NCBI GenBank assembly: GCA_002690085.1
Contig: NZDM01000088.1
Coordinates: forward strand, 1-27,774
DNA: 27,774 nucleotides
Origin: Flavobacteriaceae bacterium
GTDB lineage: Bacteria > Bacteroidota > Bacteroidia > Flavobacteriales > Flavobacteriaceae
Direction of reading: 5' to 3'
Program-made: the position numbers and the translations under genes
Shown: positions 15,288 to 23,195 of the stretch, in pieces
Layout of the letters: every line of letters starts with the position of its first letter
Numbering within the stretch: position 1 is the stretch's first letter
Notes under the pieces: model-generated
Told to the model about the DNA's origin: nothing
Seen by the model: only the letters and a program-made list of their open reading frames with translations
Database searches by the model: none

Positions 15288-16616
15288 ATGCTTGAAATAT
15301 TTAAAGCACATATCAAATTAAACTTCCCAACCCTATTTAGGGATAAAATCTTATTGGCTTGTTCTGGTGGAATTGACAGCATGGTGTTGACCCATTTGTG
15401 TCAAAAATTAAATTTAAACATCACACTGGCCCATTGTAATTTTTGTTTGCGGGGTGATGAAAGCAACATGGATGAAGCATTTGTTGTGGGTTATGGTAGC
15501 AAGCAAAACATTCTTGTTTTTTCAAAACAGTTTGATACACAATCATTTGCTGATAATTCAAAACATTCAATTCAAATGTCTGCGAGAGAACTGCGCTATA
15601 ATTGGTTTCAAAGCCTTTCTGAGCAACACCAATTCAACTGTGTTTTGACAGCCCACCATGCTGATGATAGTTTAGAAACCTTTTTCATCAATCTAAGTCG
15701 CGGTTCCGGTCTTGATGGTCTGGTTGGGATTCCCGAAAAAAACGGTCTTTTCTTACGTCCTTTATTGCCATTTTCAAGAGATCAGATTTTGAAATATGCT
15801 CAAAAACATCAGATTGAATGGAGAGAAGATAGTAGCAATGTAAGTTTGAAATACCATCGCAACCAATTGAGACACAAATTAGTAACAGTTTTAAAAGAAA
15901 TTTATCCCAATATTCTTGAATCTTTAACCAAAACACAGTCTCATTTAGAGGCCTCAAAAGAATTGCTTGAAAGTCATATTAACGACATTGAAGAACAAGT
16001 GATTGTCAAAACTAATCTCAGTGAAATTCATTATGATATATATGCTTTAAAAGCATTGAAATCAATGCCGCTTTATTTGTTTCCACTGTTTAATAAATAT
16101 GGATTTTCTGACTGGAAAGCGCTTTCTAAATTATTGGATGGACAATCAGGAAAAAAGATGCTGTCTAAAACACATACGCTTCTAAAAAACCGTCAAGTTT
16201 TAATATTATTAAGCAATGATTTGCCAACAGCTACCAGCCAAAAAATTAAATCTGAAAATGATATTCCTTTTATTGAAAATTTAGGGTGTCATCTAAAGAT
16301 CGATAAGGTTTCAGTATTGGATTCATGCGATTCTAATACCATTTATGTTGATTTTGAAAAGCTTCAATTTCCTTTAGAATTAAGAACCTGGAAAAACGGA
16401 GATTATTTTTATCCAAAAGGCATGAAGGGTAAAAAGAAAATCAGTAAATTTTTTAAAGACGAAAAAATGTCACTTACTGAAAAAGACAAAGCCTTATTGT
16501 TATGCTCTGACGCTCAAGTTGTTTGGGTTGTTGGAAGGCGTCAAGATTCCCGATTTGTAGTTTCTAAAACAGATACTTTAATGTGTAAAATTAGCTTACA
16601 ATATGCCACAGATTAA
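15288..16616 (+). CDS. tilS: tRNA(Ile)-lysidine synthetase
   Basis: A 442-residue enzyme that joins lysine to C34 of the CAU-anticodon tRNA-Ile, switching it from Met to Ile identity; essential. The PP-loop ATPase motif is SGGIDS at residues 26-31. HCNFCLRGDESNMDEAFV and LTAHHADDSLETFFINLSRG are characteristic of TilS, followed by RDSSN-type sequence (REDSSNVSLKYHRNQLR). The C-terminal domain shows LRTWKNGDYFYPKGMKGKKK and SKFFKDEKMS, typical of the lysidine synthetase C-terminal module. Length is normal. It lies 16 bp after pabB and overlaps the YheT-type hydrolase gene by 14 bp, so these three are probably one transcript. Confidence 0.95.
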   Translation: MLEIFKAHIKLNFPTLFRDKILLACSGGIDSMVLTHLCQKLNLNITLAHCNFCLRGDESNMDEAFVVGYGSKQNILVFSKQFDTQSFADNSKHSIQMSARELRYNWFQSLSEQHQFNCVLTAHHADDSLETFFINLSRGSGLDGLVGIPEKNGLFLRPLLPFSRDQILKYAQKHQIEWREDSSNVSLKYHRNQLRHKLVTVLKEIYPNILESLTKTQSHLEASKELLESHINDIEEQVIVKTNLSEIHYDIYALKALKSMPLYLFPLFNKYGFSDWKALSKLLDGQSGKKMLSKTHTLLKNRQVLILLSNDLPTATSQKIKSENDIPFIENLGCHLKIDKVSVLDSCDSNTIYVDFEKLQFPLELRTWKNGDYFYPKGMKGKKKISKFFKDEKMSLTEKDKALLLCSDAQVVWVVGRRQDSRFVVSKTDTLMCKISLQYATD

Positions 16617-17562
16617 AAGTCGGTACAAACCTTCTCTGCCGTTTAAAAGTGGATTCATTTCAACGGTGTACTCTGGTCTAATCCGCTATATTAAATACCC
16701 TCAAAAACGAGAGCGCATAAAGCTCAGTGACGGAGATTTTTTAGATTTGGATTGGAGTTACGCTTCTGAGCCTACAAATAGTTTGGCTATCATTTTACAT
16801 GGAATGGAAGGTCACGGGCAGCGCCCTTATGTTTCAGGAATTGCCCGCCATCTAAACACACAGCATATGGATGCAATTTGTGTCAATTTTAGAGGGTGTA
16901 GTGGACAAATTAACACTCAGTTTTTTAGTTTTCATTCTGGCCAAACAGAAGATTTAAAGGATGTTATTACCCATGTAATTTCAAACCACAATTACGATTC
17001 AATTTTTTTAAATGGAATTAGTTTAGGAGGTAATATTGTTTTAAAATACCTTGGGGAAACTTCAGATGTTCCTAAGCAAATTAAAGCGGGAATGGCGGTT
17101 TCTGTTCCAGTTGATTTAGCTGGTTCTTCAAAAGCACTTCATAGCTTTAAAAATTGCTTTTTTCATATTTACTTTATGATTGCATTAAAACTTAAATTAA
17201 AGCAAAAGTATCGCCAATTTCCAACTAAAATTTCAAGACTTTCATTATGGCGCATATGGACGCTTCATTCATTAGATGAGATATACACTTCTCGGGCCAA
17301 TGGCTTCAAGGATGCAGCGCATTATTATAATAAATCAAACAGTTTACAATATTTACCAGCAATAACGACCCCAGTTCTGATTCTTAACGCATTGAACGAC
17401 ACTTTTTTAACTGAAACTTGCTACCCAAACGCCATTGCTGAAGATAATCCGTTTATTTATTTAGAAACCCCCAAATATGGTGGTCATGTAGGATTTATTT
17501 TGCCTGGCGGCGTCTATTACAACGAATTGCGTGCTGCGGAATTCTTCTTAAAATTCAAGTAA
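16603..17562 (+). CDS. YheT/EMB8-type alpha/beta hydrolase
   Basis: A 319-residue alpha/beta-fold hydrolase, cytoplasmic or membrane-associated. Visible: the oxyanion segment LHGMEGHGQRPYVSGIARHL, NFRGCSGQ, the nucleophile elbow GISLGGN (Ser), PVLILNALNDTFL (acid-bearing strand, Asp) and YGGHVGF with the catalytic His. This set matches COG0429 (YheT in Escherichia coli), a family thought to be esterase- or lipase-like with unclear physiological substrate. It begins inside the end of tilS (14-bp overlap, different frame), indicating translational coupling. Its 3' end overlaps the convergent maf gene by 15 bp. Confidence 0.88.
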   Translation: MPQIKSRYKPSLPFKSGFISTVYSGLIRYIKYPQKRERIKLSDGDFLDLDWSYASEPTNSLAIILHGMEGHGQRPYVSGIARHLNTQHMDAICVNFRGCSGQINTQFFSFHSGQTEDLKDVITHVISNHNYDSIFLNGISLGGNIVLKYLGETSDVPKQIKAGMAVSVPVDLAGSSKALHSFKNCFFHIYFMIALKLKLKQKYRQFPTKISRLSLWRIWTLHSLDEIYTSRANGFKDAAHYYNKSNSLQYLPAITTPVLILNALNDTFLTETCYPNAIAEDNPFIYLETPKYGGHVGFILPGGVYYNELRAAEFFLKFK

Positions 17563-18129
17563 ATGACTATAAACAAGGTTTAATGGAAAGCCCATAACAT
17601 TGAAATAAGACCCTTCTATTTTTTCTACCCCAACCTGTCCAATCCAATCTTGAATCCCATAGGCGCCAGCTTTGTCAAGTGGTTTATAATTATTGACATA
17701 GAATCCAATTTCTTCTATTTTTAATTTCCTAAAAGATACTTTGGTTAAAGCATTAAAGGTCATTTGTTTTTCTGTTGATGTGAGACATACCGATGTAATA
17801 ACTTTGTGGGTTGAGTTACTCAGGTTTTGAAGCATTTCAACAGCATGCTTTAAAGAGGTTGGTTTGCCAATTGCAGTGTTCCGATGCCAGACAATGGTAT
17901 CGCTAGTGATGAGTAAATCATTGGGTTTTAAATTTTCTTTGGAAGCATTGGCTTTCAAAATGGACAAATAATCTGAAATCTCATGACCTGAGAGCTTTTG
18001 AGGATAAACTTCATCAACGGGATTTACACAGATTTCAAAAGGCACTCCCAACTGTTTTAATAAATCTTGTCTCCTAGGAGAACCAGACGCCAAAATTAAA
18101 CGGCGTTTGTTTAGTTGTTCTTTAAGCAT
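17548..18129 (-). CDS. maf: Maf-like nucleoside triphosphate pyrophosphatase
   Basis: A 193-residue housekeeping enzyme that hydrolyses non-canonical or excess nucleotides (the dTTP/UTP type acts on modified pyrimidines) and is linked to division control. The signature RLILASGSPRRQDLL is near residues 10-24; the catalytic region ITSDTIVW and KPTSLKHAVEML follow, then YGIQDWIG and IEGSYFNVMGFPL. I place the start at the ATG at 18129; a frame from a TTG at 18153 adds eight residues and would overlap kdsC, but the shorter start gives the normal family length. It is the third gene of a minus-strand operon, 4 bp after the KdsC-like stop. It is convergent with the hydrolase gene, overlapping it by 15 bp at the 3' ends. 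Confidence 0.93.
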   Translation of the reverse strand: MLKEQLNKRRLILASGSPRRQDLLKQLGVPFEICVNPVDEVYPQKLSGHEISDYLSILKANASKENLKPNDLLITSDTIVWHRNTAIGKPTSLKHAVEMLQNLSNSTHKVITSVCLTSTEKQMTFNALTKVSFRKLKIEEIGFYVNNYKPLDKAGAYGIQDWIGQVGVEKIEGSYFNVMGFPLNLVYSHLLEF

Positions 18130-18133
18130 TTCG

Positions 18134-18664
18134 TTAATCGTAATTGGCCTCAAATCCTTTCATCCAGTGCCCTTGAATCTTTAATATTTGCTCTATAATA
18201 TCTCTTGCGGCACCATGTCCTCCATTAATATGAGAAATGTATTGAGCAGTTGCTTTGACTTCTGGCGCAGCGTCTTGCGGGCAACAAGGCAATCCAACCA
18301 ATGACATGGCAGGTATATCTGGAATGTCGTCACCCATGTACATGATTTCATTTTTATCTATACCCAAATCCAACATTAGTTTCTTTAAGTTTTTAATTTT
18401 ATCGTGTGCTCCGAGTATAATATTTTTTAGACCCAGACCTTCCAATCGTTTTCGAACCCCTTCATTACTGCCTCCAGAGATGATGCAGACATTAAGCCCT
18501 GCATCAACAGCAACTTTCAATGCAAATCCATCGCGCGTATTCATTTTTCTAAGCATTTCTCCATCTGAAGTTACCAAAACAGAGCTATCTGTCAAGACGC
18601 CATCGACATCAAATACAAGGGTGGTTATTTCTTTTAAAAGTGCTTTGTAATTTTTTTTAGCCAT
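18134..18664 (-). CDS. kdsC: KdsC-like 3-deoxy-D-manno-octulosonate 8-phosphate phosphatase
   Basis: A 176-residue HAD-superfamily phosphatase of the C0-cap type. Motif I is FDVDGVLTD (nucleophile Asp19, acid/base Asp21), motif II ISGG, motif III includes the Lys of AHDKIKNLKKL, and motif IV is GDDIPDIPAM. PDIPAM with GHGAARDIIEQIL at the C terminus is typical of KdsC tetramers. The reaction releases phosphate from Kdo-8-phosphate for lipopolysaccharide core synthesis; KdsA and KdsB are not in the window. YrbI-like close relatives can have other sugar-phosphate substrates. The start overlaps the end of the DUF2520 gene by 8 bp, so the two are co-translated. Confidence 0.9.
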   Translation of the reverse strand: MAKKNYKALLKEITTLVFDVDGVLTDSSVLVTSDGEMLRKMNTRDGFALKVAVDAGLNVCIISGGSNEGVRKRLEGLGLKNIILGAHDKIKNLKKLMLDLGIDKNEIMYMGDDIPDIPAMSLVGLPCCPQDAAPEVKATAQYISHINGGHGAARDIIEQILKIQGHWMKGFEANYD

Positions 18665-19415
18665 GAGTGTATTGAATTGATTGTGTTAAAATTTCATAAA
18701 TTTTTTGATATTTTGGCGTCCTCTCCAGTAATTTTAAATGCTGTTTAATGGTTTTTTTATCGTTGCGTATGGCTGGGCCAGTTTGTGCCATATAAGGCGA
18801 TAGCTTTTGCAGTTTTTGAATGGTTTCCTGCATCAGGGGTTTTAAAATATCAAATTCTAGACCCTCACTATCTGTTAGTTCGTGTGCTATGCGGTAGAGT
18901 TGGTTTGTAAAGTTATTGACAAACACCGCAGATAAATGAAGGGATTGCCGTTGTTCCGATTGAATAAAATAGGTTGGACTTCCCAGTGCTTCAGCAACTG
19001 ATTTTAACAATTTTCGATCGCTTTTGTCTGTTGTTTCAATACAAATTGGGACGTTTACAAAATCTAAATCTGATGTCTTTGAAAATGTTTGTAAAGGATA
19101 AAAAACGCCTTTTCTATTTTTTTTATTAAGAAATCTCAGCGCAACACTTCCTGAAGTGTGAACAACCAAACGCTTTTCAAATGGTAATGCATTTGAAATG
19201 GCCTCAACAGCTGAATCGCTGACGGCAATGATGTAAAGATCTGCCGGGTTCAGTTTCATCAGGTCATTGCAAAAATCAACGCCATCTAAACCGTTTTCAG
19301 GGCCAATTTTTGATCGGTTGTACCATTGCTCCAAATGAAGATTTTTTGTGGCATTAATGGCTTTACAAAACTGTGTCCCGACCTGTCCTGCTCCTATGAC
19401 TGAAATTGAAATCAT
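18657..19415 (-). CDS. Rossmann-fold oxidoreductase-like protein with DUF2520 domain
   Basis: A 252-residue protein. The N-terminal Rossmann domain starts ISVIGAGQVGTQFCKAI (GxGxxG, residues 6-11) and continues through DLYIIAVSDSAVEAI. The C-terminal helical DUF2520 domain (roughly 125-245) includes FVNNFTNQLYRIAHEL and PLMQETIQKLQKLSP. The fold resembles NADP-dependent oxidoreductases such as ProC or ketopantoate reductases, but no reaction is established for the family. It heads the three-gene operon with kdsC and maf (8-bp overlap, then 4-bp gap), an order I recall from flavobacterial genomes. Family confident, function unknown. Confidence 0.88.
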   Translation of the reverse strand: MISISVIGAGQVGTQFCKAINATKNLHLEQWYNRSKIGPENGLDGVDFCNDLMKLNPADLYIIAVSDSAVEAISNALPFEKRLVVHTSGSVALRFLNKKNRKGVFYPLQTFSKTSDLDFVNVPICIETTDKSDRKLLKSVAEALGSPTYFIQSEQRQSLHLSAVFVNNFTNQLYRIAHELTDSEGLEFDILKPLMQETIQKLQKLSPYMAQTGPAIRNDKKTIKQHLKLLERTPKYQKIYEILTQSIQYTHG

Positions 19416-19511
19416 TGAGCTAAATTACGCCATTCTGTGATGTTTTAAAAGTGAATCCCGCGCTTTGTCTTATTTTTTAGTCAAATTACTGTTAAAACGG
19501 AACGATAAAAA

Positions 19512-19532
19512 TTACTTTTTTATAAAAAGTAA
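19512..19532. promoter_or_regulatory. Perfect inverted repeat upstream of the ResB-CcsA gene
   Basis: TTACTTTTT (19512-19520) and AAAAAGTAA (19524-19532) form a 9-bp stem around TAT. The repeat ends 1 bp before the -7 box at 19534-19541. It is the obvious candidate operator for cytochrome c biogenesis, although AT-rich. Confidence 0.4.
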
Positions 19533-19533
19533 G

Positions 19534-19541
19534 TACCTTTG
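19534..19541 (+). promoter_or_regulatory. Candidate -7 box of the ResB-CcsA gene
   Basis: TACCTTTG fits TAnnTTTG. It ends 27 bp before the ATG at 19569, and its last bases include the TTG of a longer open frame, arguing that the ATG is the true start. No clear -33 element. Confidence 0.45.
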
Positions 19542-19568
19542 CTATTCACGAAATTTTGTAGTTATTCA

Positions 19569-22500
19569 ATGCTCAAAAAATTAGCCAGTATTCTTTTTTC
19601 AACCCGTCTAACAGCTACGCTGTTTATAATATATGCATTGGCTATGGCAGTAGGAACTTTTATGGATCAGGGTCAAAGCACCTCGCCAACTCCTTATTCA
19701 AGAACACTCATTTACAATGCTTGGTGGTTTGAAGCGATTATGGTGGTATTTATGGTTAATTTTGTTGGGAACATCTTCAAATACCGTCTGCTGAGAAAGG
19801 AAAAATGGGCAACACTCACCCTTCATTTATCATTTATATCCATTTTATTAGGCGCATTTATCACTAGATATTACGGATTTGAAGGCATGATGTCTATAAG
19901 AGAAGGGGCGACTGAAAACACTTTTTTGTCTCAAAAAACTTATCTAACAACCTATATCGATGGCGACTATCAGGTTAATGGTCAATTGTTGCGACGCTCA
20001 AAAAGTGATGCAGTTGATTTTTCACCAAGACTTGAAAATGATTATATATTGGAAACCACTTACGGGAATTATCCGGTTCTAGTGGAGCTGATCGATTTTA
20101 TATCTGGTGCAGAAGAGGACATTGTCCCTAACGAAAATGGGGACTATTATCTTAAGCTTGTAGAGGCGGGTAGTGGTGCGCCTCACAACCACTTTTTAAA
20201 ATTGGGGCAAGTCAGTAACATACACAACGTGCTTTATGCACTTAATAAACCAACTTCTGGAGCCATTAATTTAACTTACTCCGAGGATGGGGGATTGACC
20301 ATACAGTCGCCTTTTGAAGGGGAATTCATGACCATGGCTACGGGACAACAAGGGCGCTTGGTTAAAGATAGCGTTCAACCTTTGGCTTTGAGATCTAGAT
20401 ACCTAATAGGAAATCAAGCTGTTGTGTTTCCAAAGCCCGTTGTGAAAGGCGTTTTTGACGTTGTAAAAAAATCTGAATTATTAAAAGGAGATGAGGATGG
20501 CATCGCTTTAAAAGTTACTGCTAGAGGTGAAACAAAAATCGTTAAATTATTAGGGGGTCAAGGCGTCAACAATCCTTTTAAACAGATAAAGGTTGGTGGT
20601 CTTGATTTTGCCTTTAAATATGGCTCTAAAGTCCTGGAATTACCCTTTGATATCAAACTCAATGACTTTATCGCGGAGCGTTATCCAGGTACTGAAAATA
20701 GCTACTCCTCTTTTGAAAGTAAAGTCACTGTTTTTGATGCTGTGGAAGGGGATTTCGACTTTCATATCTACATGAATAATATTTTAAAACACCGCGGGTA
20801 TCGTTTTTTTCAATCTTCTTTTGATCCTGATGAAAAAGGGACTGTCCTTTCTGTAAATCACGATTATTGGGGGACTTGGTTTACCTATTTGGGTTATTAT
20901 TTGCTGTATTTTGGATTGTTAGCTATTTTACTCAGCAAGGGGGCTCGAATGGAATTTTTAAGAAAACAATTGGACAAAATCAAAAGAAAAAAGACAAATC
21001 TAACAGTTTTTTTGAGCTTAATTTCTCTTGGTCTTTCCGCACAAATAAACCATAACACAAATCATAAGTTTCAACGCCCCAGCCAACAACAGTTGGATTC
21101 CATTTTAGTGCAAAATATAACCCCTGCGACAGTTTCAGATCGCTTTGGGTATTTAGTCATTCAAGATGCTGATGGTAGAATGAAGCCAGTGAATACATAC
21201 GCTTCAGAACTTTTAAGAAAATTATCCAAAAAAGACCACTACCAGAATTACACAGCCGATCAGGTATTTCTGTCCATGCAAGAAAGTCCTCAACTTTGGT
21301 ACAATGTGCCCATTATTTATTTGAAATTAAAAAAGGCCGACACCATTCGAAGCATTATAGGGATTCCAAAAGATCAAAAATATGCTGCGCTTGTAGATTT
21401 CTTAGACATCAATTTAAACTACAAACTAGGCCCTTATCTAGAGGATGCCTATAGCGCCCAAGTTCCCACAGCCATCCAAAAAGAACTGAAAACAGCGGAT
21501 CAACGTGTCAGTCTTCTTTTTAACACGCTTGAGGGCGATGCTTTGCGATTGTTTCCAATTCCGGATGACCTCAACAGTAAATGGGTTTCACCAAGAGAAT
21601 TTATTAAAAAAGATTTGGTTCTTAAAGACTCTTTGTACGCCAATTTTATTCGTACTGGCTTCCTAGCTTATATGGCAACATTACAGAAAGAAAAAGTTCA
21701 AAAAAAGGAAGAATTTTCTCAAAGTGATAAATTATTGGACGCAATCAAAAAAACTCAAATCAAATATGGCGGTGATGCCATGCTTTCAGATAAAAAAATC
21801 AATGCTGAAATTACTTACAATAAATACGATATTTTTAAAAAGCTCTTCACTTGGTATATGTATGCTAGCAGTCTAATGTTTGTCTTATTAATTCTTCAGA
21901 TTTTAAGAGATAAGAGTAAAATTTTAAATATCTCGATTAATGTTTTTAAAGCTTTGTTATTCTTCTGTTTTGCTCTCCATACTGCAGGCCTTATCGCAAG
22001 ATGGTACATCTCAGGTCATGCACCTTGGAGTGATGCCTATGAATCCATGATTTATGTGGCCTGGGCAACCATGGCCTTTGGCGTGATGCTAGGCTACAAG
22101 AGCAACCTGACATTTGCTTCTACTGCCTTTGTTACTGCCATGATTTTAATGATTGCACATTGGAATTGGATGGATCCATCCATCGGAAACTTACAACCAG
22201 TTCTCAATAGTTATTGGTTGATGATTCACGTGGCGGTTATTGTTGGTAGTTACGGTCCTTTTGCATTGGGTATGATTTTAGGGCTAATAAGCTTGCTTCT
22301 GATGCTATTGACTACCGTAAAAAACAAGGAAAAAATGGTCTTAAATGTAAAGGAATTAACAGTCATTAATGAGATGGCATTAACTGTTGGTTTGGTTATG
22401 TTAACCATTGGAAATTTTCTTGGAGGCATGTGGGCTAATGAGAGTTGGGGCCGTTATTGGGGTTGGGATCCAAAGGAAACATGGGCATTGATAAGTATCA

Positions 22501-22763
22501 TGATATATGCTTTTGTGATCCACATGCGCCTTGTGCCTGGCTTGAGAAATAGGTTGGTATTTAACATTGCATCGGTCTTGGCTTTCGGGAGCATTTTAAT
22601 GACTTATTTTGGCGTTAATTTTTACCTAGCTGGTTTGCATTCATATGCTAAAGACGATCAAGAAATTAGCATTAATTATATTCTAACAGCCCTAGCCATT
22701 ATCACAACTTTAAGCTTTATTGCTTATTTGAAATATCGCAAATTTTACATAAAATCAAATTAA
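19569..22763 (+). CDS. ccsBA: Fused ResB-CcsA cytochrome c haem lyase (system II)
   Basis: A 1064-residue membrane protein that delivers and attaches haem to apocytochromes c at the periplasmic side. The N-terminal half is ResB/CcsB: hydrophobic segments at about 10-30, 50-65 and 75-95, then a large periplasmic domain with YRFFQSSFDPDEKGTVLSVN, and a segment near 440. A second periplasmic stretch (about 480-740, including QDADGRMKPVNTYASELLRK) precedes the CcsA half. There the haem-handling tryptophan-rich loop WGRYWGWDPKETWALI lies near residues 958-975, with His residues in HTAGLIARW, WLMIHVAV and GLHSYA as likely haem or cofactor ligands. I chose ATG 19569 over a TTG at 19539. Fusions of this type are known in several phyla including Bacteroidota. 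Confidence 0.93.
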   Translation: MLKKLASILFSTRLTATLFIIYALAMAVGTFMDQGQSTSPTPYSRTLIYNAWWFEAIMVVFMVNFVGNIFKYRLLRKEKWATLTLHLSFISILLGAFITRYYGFEGMMSIREGATENTFLSQKTYLTTYIDGDYQVNGQLLRRSKSDAVDFSPRLENDYILETTYGNYPVLVELIDFISGAEEDIVPNENGDYYLKLVEAGSGAPHNHFLKLGQVSNIHNVLYALNKPTSGAINLTYSEDGGLTIQSPFEGEFMTMATGQQGRLVKDSVQPLALRSRYLIGNQAVVFPKPVVKGVFDVVKKSELLKGDEDGIALKVTARGETKIVKLLGGQGVNNPFKQIKVGGLDFAFKYGSKVLELPFDIKLNDFIAERYPGTENSYSSFESKVTVFDAVEGDFDFHIYMNNILKHRGYRFFQSSFDPDEKGTVLSVNHDYWGTWFTYLGYYLLYFGLLAILLSKGARMEFLRKQLDKIKRKKTNLTVFLSLISLGLSAQINHNTNHKFQRPSQQQLDSILVQNITPATVSDRFGYLVIQDADGRMKPVNTYASELLRKLSKKDHYQNYTADQVFLSMQESPQLWYNVPIIYLKLKKADTIRSIIGIPKDQKYAALVDFLDINLNYKLGPYLEDAYSAQVPTAIQKELKTADQRVSLLFNTLEGDALRLFPIPDDLNSKWVSPREFIKKDLVLKDSLYANFIRTGFLAYMATLQKEKVQKKEEFSQSDKLLDAIKKTQIKYGGDAMLSDKKINAEITYNKYDIFKKLFTWYMYASSLMFVLLILQILRDKSKILNISINVFKALLFFCFALHTAGLIARWYISGHAPWSDAYESMIYVAWATMAFGVMLGYKSNLTFASTAFVTAMILMIAHWNWMDPSIGNLQPVLNSYWLMIHVAVIVGSYGPFALGMILGLISLLLMLLTTVKNKEKMVLNVKELTVINEMALTVGLVMLTIGNFLGGMWANESWGRYWGWDPKETWALISIMIYAFVIHMRLVPGLRNRLVFNIASVLAFGSILMTYFGVNFYLAGLHSYAKDDQEISINYILTALAIITTLSFIAYLKYRKFYIKSN

Positions 22764-22771
22764 AGGTGCCC

Positions 22772-22806
22772 AAATTAAACCGCTTTTAAAATTGATTTAA
22801 TTTTTC
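22772..22806 (+). terminator. Weak possible terminator after ccsBA
   Basis: AAATTAAA (22772-22779) can pair with TTTAATTT (22796-22803), followed by TTC. No GC core, so weak. CAAATTAAA is also repeated directly at 22756 and 22771, so the hairpin may be incidental. Confidence 0.15.
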
Positions 22807-22896
22807 ACTAAGATATCATTTAGGTTGATATTTTTTTATTTTTATAATTGATATAATCGCATTTTTACTTATTTTCGAAGCTAAATATTTGCTTCA

Positions 22897-23082
22897 ATGA
22901 AATTTATAAAACTATTAGGAATTACCAACATACTATTGCTGATGCTATGTGTGTTGATCATTATCGTCTCCGAGTATTTGTTTTTCAATGTCGATCAATT
23001 ACACGGGATTTTTGTTGGAATTTGGGCGCCCATGCTTGTTGGTCTTATGATATTTTTTAAACTCTTTCGCCTTGAACGCTAA
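22897..23082 (+). CDS. Small two-helix membrane protein, function unknown
   Basis: A 61-residue protein with two hydrophobic segments: about 8-25 (ITNILLLMLCVLIIIVSE) and about 36-56 (IFVGIWAPMLVGLMIFFKL), joined by a short polar linker with DQLHG, and a basic end FRLER. That is a hairpin with both ends probably cytoplasmic. The GIWAP motif is reminiscent of small conserved membrane proteins I have seen in flavobacteria, but I cannot name the family. It starts 133 bp after ccsBA and overlaps the next, 35-codon frame by 11 bp. The short gap suggests an operon running through the trans-sulfuration enzyme to bshB1. No clear promoter box was found before it. Confidence 0.7.
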   Translation: MKFIKLLGITNILLLMLCVLIIIVSEYLFFNVDQLHGIFVGIWAPMLVGLMIFFKLFRLER

Positions 23083-23179
23083 CGAAATCGTACTTTATTT
23101 TTCCATTTTTGTTTCCGTTTGTGTGGCAGTTTGGGCTTTTGTTTTGATCAAACAGTTTAATGATCTAGATAAAAAATAG
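23072..23179 (+). CDS. Very small (35-aa) single-pass membrane protein candidate
   Basis: A TTG-start frame of 35 codons, ending TAG. The peptide starts MNANEIVLYFSIFVSVC, continues through a hydrophobic helix to FVLIK and ends in a charged tail (NDLDKK). That is one membrane helix of about 20 residues with a charged C terminus, the arrangement of small accessory subunits. There is an in-frame stop at 23048 and no ATG, so the TTG is the only usual start; it lies within the last codons of the preceding gene (11-bp overlap). It ends 16 bp before the PLP gene. The frame is open for all 35 codons with a sensible composition, which in a 113-bp gap suggests a real gene. Confidence 0.5.
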   Translation: MNANEIVLYFSIFVSVCVAVWAFVLIKQFNDLDKK

Positions 23180-23195
23180 GCTTTAATTTTTTTCA

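Noticed and set aside
18255..18650. 131-codon plus-strand frame opposite kdsC
   Set aside because: Antisense shadow of a gene with all four HAD motifs.
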